Shown here piece by piece: positions 36,363 through 38,897 of a stretch of 38,897 bases of DNA. The position numbers were made by a program, and so were the translations under genes. Every line of letters begins with the position of its first letter. The stretch's first letter is position 1. This DNA comes from Gammaproteobacteria bacterium (GTDB taxonomy: Bacteria; Pseudomonadota; Gammaproteobacteria; Chromatiales; Chromatiaceae). The notes under the pieces were generated by a model, which was not told the origin of the DNA, made no database searches, and saw only the letters and a program-made list of their open reading frames with translations. The stretch lies in assembly GCA_024276875.1 (NCBI GenBank), contig JAJRWL010000077.1, positions 1-38,897 of the forward strand. The letters are read 5' to 3'.

Positions 36363-37877
36363 TTAGTTATCACAATCATTATACAAATCCATGCCTGAAT
36401 CAGCCACATCACTTCCACTCTTGGCATCATTATTTCGCAAAAGCTCTAGCTGCTCAAGGTATTGAGCATTAATATCACCTGTTACATAATTACAATCGAA
36501 GCAAGATGTATCAAAACGATCAATCTTTGGATTACCTTCTAGCACAGCATCAATTAGATCATCTAAATCTTGGTATATCAGTTTGTCACAGCCAATAACC
36601 TTCTGCACCTCCTCTTCAGAGCGCCTATGTGCTACCAGTTCATTGGCAGCAGGCATATCAATACCGTATACATTAGGGAATTTTACCGGTGGTGCAGCGG
36701 AAGCAAAATAGACATTTTTTGCACCCGCATCCCTTGCCATCTGCACAATCTGTTGTGATGTAGTGCCCCGAACAATGGAGTCATCCACCAACAGCACATT
36801 TTTATCTTTAAATTCAGAATCAATCGCATTGAGTTTTTGTCGAACAGATTTTTTGCGCACCTGCTGGCCAGGCATAATAAACGTACGGCCAATATAACGA
36901 TTTTTAATAAAACCTTCGTTGTACTTAACACTCAAACTAAATGCCAACTGTAAGGCGGCAGTACGGCTCGTATCAGGAATAGGTATGACGACATCTATAT
37001 CATTATTTGGCCAAACACGTTTAATCTTATTGGCTAGTTTTTTGCCCATACGGGAGCGAGCCTTATGCACAAAAACATTATCAATTATTGAATCAGGTCG
37101 GGCAAAATAGACAAATTCGAATACACAGGGAGATAACATGGGATTAGCCGCACACTGATGTGTATGCAAATTACCGAGCATGTCGATGAATACAGCCTCA
37201 CCCGGTGCTAAATCACGCACCAGCTCAAACCCCAGATTATCAAGCGCGACACTCTCAGAGGCAATCATGTACTCAACGCCTGTTTCTGTTTTACGCTTAC
37301 CATATACAATTGGGCGAATACCAAAAGGGTCACGAAAACCTAAAATACCGTAGCCCGCAATCATCGCTACCGCCGCGTACCCCCCCCGACAGCGACGATG
37401 TACCCCCGCGACAGCCTGAAAAACATCTTGCTCATTGATTTGCAATTTACCCAATGCCTGTAGCTCATGTGCAAAGACATTCAGTAGGATTTCAGAATCT
37501 GATTCTGTATTGATATGGCGCAGATCATCCTGATAAAGATCGCGTTTCAGCTCATCAGAATTGGTCAAGTTGCCATTATGTGCCAGTGCAATACCGTACG
37601 GCGAGTTAACATAAAAAGGCTGAGCCTCAGCTGAAGAGGCACTGCCAGCAGTGGGATATCGCACATGCCCAATACCCATTTTGCCTTTTAAATTAACCAT
37701 GTGCCGCGTATGAAAGACATCTCGAGACAAGCCGTTATTTTTTCTTAAATGCAACTTACCATTGTGGTAAGTAACAATACCTGCTGCATCCTGCCCTCGG
37801 TGCTGCAATACCAGCAAGGCATCATACAAAGATTGATTAACAGGCTGTTGCCCTACAATTCCAACAATACCGCACAT
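36363..37877 (-). CDS. purF: Amidophosphoribosyltransferase
   Basis: Commits PRPP and glutamine to purine synthesis. The 504 residues begin MCGIVGIVG, with Cys2 as the glutaminase nucleophile exposed after methionine removal and no propeptide, as in E. coli. The glutaminase half includes [19 protein letters not shown] and LAHNGNL; the phosphoribosyltransferase half has the PRPP loop [17 protein letters not shown]. Length matches E. coli (505). It follows cvpA after 49 bases, the widespread cvpA-purF pair. Confidence 0.98.
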   Translation of the reverse strand: MCGIVGIVGQQPVNQSLYDALLVLQHRGQDAAGIVTYHNGKLHLRKNNGLSRDVFHTRHMVNLKGKMGIGHVRYPTAGSASSAEAQPFYVNSPYGIALAHNGNLTNSDELKRDLYQDDLRHINTESDSEILLNVFAHELQALGKLQINEQDVFQAVAGVHRRCRGGYAAVAMIAGYGILGFRDPFGIRPIVYGKRKTETGVEYMIASESVALDNLGFELVRDLAPGEAVFIDMLGNLHTHQCAANPMLSPCVFEFVYFARPDSIIDNVFVHKARSRMGKKLANKIKRVWPNNDIDVVIPIPDTSRTAALQLAFSLSVKYNEGFIKNRYIGRTFIMPGQQVRKKSVRQKLNAIDSEFKDKNVLLVDDSIVRGTTSQQIVQMARDAGAKNVYFASAAPPVKFPNVYGIDMPAANELVAHRRSEEEVQKVIGCDKLIYQDLDDLIDAVLEGNPKIDRFDTSCFDCNYVTGDINAQYLEQLELLRNNDAKSGSDVADSGMDLYNDCDN

Positions 37878-37926
37878 AAATAGTTACCAGAGGAACAAAG
37901 TGAGACAGAATAAATAGCGGGCGTAC

Positions 37927-38436
37927 TTAAACATACTTAAATTTACTTGCAATATCTGCCGGCAAAAAGTCTCGCAAAAAGATGGCTAAATCTTGAAAAT
38001 AACCAATCAACACCGATTCACGCCACCAAGGATCTAATGGGATGGCTGTTAAGCCCGCTAATAACACCGCAATACCAACGAGCAAAGCACCCCGCGCCAT
38101 ACCAAAAAAAATGCCCAGCATTCGATCTGTACCCGTCAGCCCTGTTTTTTCAACCAACTGACCGACCAGATAATTTATCAAACCGCCCAAAATAAGTGTT
38201 GCAACCAGTAGCAGTAAAAATGCCACACCAAGTCGCATAGAGGGGACGCTAATCCACTGTTCAAAATAGAGAGCCAGCTCACGGAAAAAAGTCCAGCTGA
38301 CCCAGAAAGCAAGAATCCAAACGGCAAGTGATAACGCCTCTCGCATAAAACCACGTACCAAGCTAATAAGCGAGGAGATGAGGATTATAACGATAATGAC
38401 ATAATCAACCCAAATCAGAGTTTCGAGCGAAGACAT
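37927..38436 (-). CDS. cvpA: CvpA family membrane protein
   Basis: Inner-membrane protein; in E. coli needed for colicin V secretion and for envelope integrity, molecular role unclear. The 169 residues have four hydrophobic helices (about 9-27, 31-50, 66-90 and 104-127), the conserved VDYVIIVIILISSLISLVRG start with RGFMREALSLAVW, and a C-terminal amphipathic part. Lies between a dedD-like gene and purF, the standard order. Confidence 0.95.
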   Translation of the reverse strand: MSSLETLIWVDYVIIVIILISSLISLVRGFMREALSLAVWILAFWVSWTFFRELALYFEQWISVPSMRLGVAFLLLLVATLILGGLINYLVGQLVEKTGLTGTDRMLGIFFGMARGALLVGIAVLLAGLTAIPLDPWWRESVLIGYFQDLAIFLRDFLPADIASKFKYV

Positions 38437-38516
38437 AATCTTAATAACAGTGGCTGCACAACATAATTAGGATGTTAAGTTTGTTTAACGATGGCGATTT
38501 TAACAGAGCACTGTTA

Positions 38517-38897
38517 TCAAGGGTATCGCTCTATCTTACCTTTGAGTTTTAATTCTCGTTCAATTCGGGATCGAATGGCTGCTGCTTTTTTATGATCGAT
38601 CTCAGGCCCTACGCGCACTCGGAATACCGTTTTTCTATTAACGGATGCCTGCTCAACAAAAGCAGGTAGCTTTTTTTTCTGGAGGCGCTTCATCAACTTA
38701 TTGGCATTGGTTCGTTTTGAAAAACTAGCCACCTGTATCACCCATGCAGACAATGCGGCTCTGGCTTTTGGTTTGGCTTTTGGTGTCGATTTAACCTGTT
38801 TTGCTTTTGGGGACGAATCAACAATTGTAGCTGACTTAATCTTGGACAAGGCAGGCGTTAGCGGCTGCACTTCTTTTTTGGAAATAATTCGAGTGGG
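38517..38897 (-). CDS. dedD: SPOR domain protein, DedD-like, 5' part beyond window
   Basis: The last 126 codons are visible and the frame stays open to the right edge (reading PTRIISKKEVQPL inward), so the N-terminus, expected to hold a membrane anchor, is missing. A lysine/proline-rich linker (KAKQVKSTPKAKPKARA) leads into a C-terminal SPOR domain of about 75 residues (AWVIQVASFSKRTNANKLMKRL, FRVRVGPEIDHKKA), which binds denuded glycan strands at the division septum. Position before cvpA-purF supports DedD. The GTG at 38870 is an internal valine, not the start. Confidence 0.88.
   Translation of the reverse strand, partial: PTRIISKKEVQPLTPALSKIKSATIVDSSPKAKQVKSTPKAKPKARAALSAWVIQVASFSKRTNANKLMKRLQKKKLPAFVEQASVNRKTVFRVRVGPEIDHKKAAAIRSRIERELKLKGKIERYP

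Noticed and set aside
1-38897. CRISPR array, prophage or toxin-antitoxin module
   Set aside because: No regularly spaced direct repeats, phage structural genes or small paired toxin-antitoxin frames were found on either strand.

Overview
The window is a contiguous chromosomal segment from a gammaproteobacterium of moderate G+C content. No plasmid, phage or transposase signature was seen. Gene families and order, including an E. coli-like rpsB-to-dnaE cluster, a Pseudomonas-like lpoP-mrcB pair and dedD-cvpA-purF-metZ, suggest a Pseudomonas/Chromatiales/Thiotrichales-type relative. No gene pins down genus or lifestyle.

Layout. (1) 1-2240: a chemoreceptor gene cut by the left edge, a leader with three alternating copies of a 9-bp repeat, and the 3' remnant of a P5C dehydrogenase gene lying where accA usually follows dnaE. 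(2) 2241-20250, all on the minus strand: the cell-envelope and translation cluster, in transcription order rpsB, tsf, pyrH, frr, uppS, cdsA, dxr, rseP, bamA, skp, lpxD, fabZ, lpxA, lpxB, rnhB, dnaE. It couples translation factors, UMP kinase, isoprenoid and undecaprenyl carrier synthesis, phospholipid and lipid A synthesis, outer-membrane assembly and replication. A strong promoter with a GC-rich discriminator and a structured S2-type leader drive it. (3) 20474-23894, plus strand: map and glnD. (4) 23926-28253, minus strand: a possible operon of a nuclease-like hypothetical, yoaA helicase, tsaB and a diguanylate cyclase. (5) 28407-31300, minus strand: PBP1b (mrcB) and an overlapping TPR lipoprotein resembling its LpoP activator. 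(6) 31534-34228: an AT-rich accessory stretch with a lysine-rich small protein, a solitary NifS/IscS-like protein that has lost the catalytic cysteine, and a PilZ protein. (7) 34349-38897, minus strand: dedD-like (partial), cvpA, purF, then a separately regulated metZ-methyltransferase pair.

The most noteworthy observation is a sequence between purF and metZ that closely resembles the SAM-II riboswitch aptamer, starting at the predicted +1 of a TTGACA promoter and followed by a terminator hairpin and T7 tract. It suggests SAM-controlled transcription attenuation of metZ and the downstream SAM-dependent methyltransferase. Second is the cysteine-desulfurase-fold protein at 32255-33466, which keeps the PLP lysine but lacks the persulfide cysteine, the PLP-stacking histidine and a conserved glutamine, so it should not be annotated as a working cysteine desulfurase. 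Third is a small protein with an E-D-QxK nuclease-like signature upstream of yoaA, with a perfect 16-bp palindrome in front of it.

All assignments come from reading the sequence and remembered family motifs. No database search was run.
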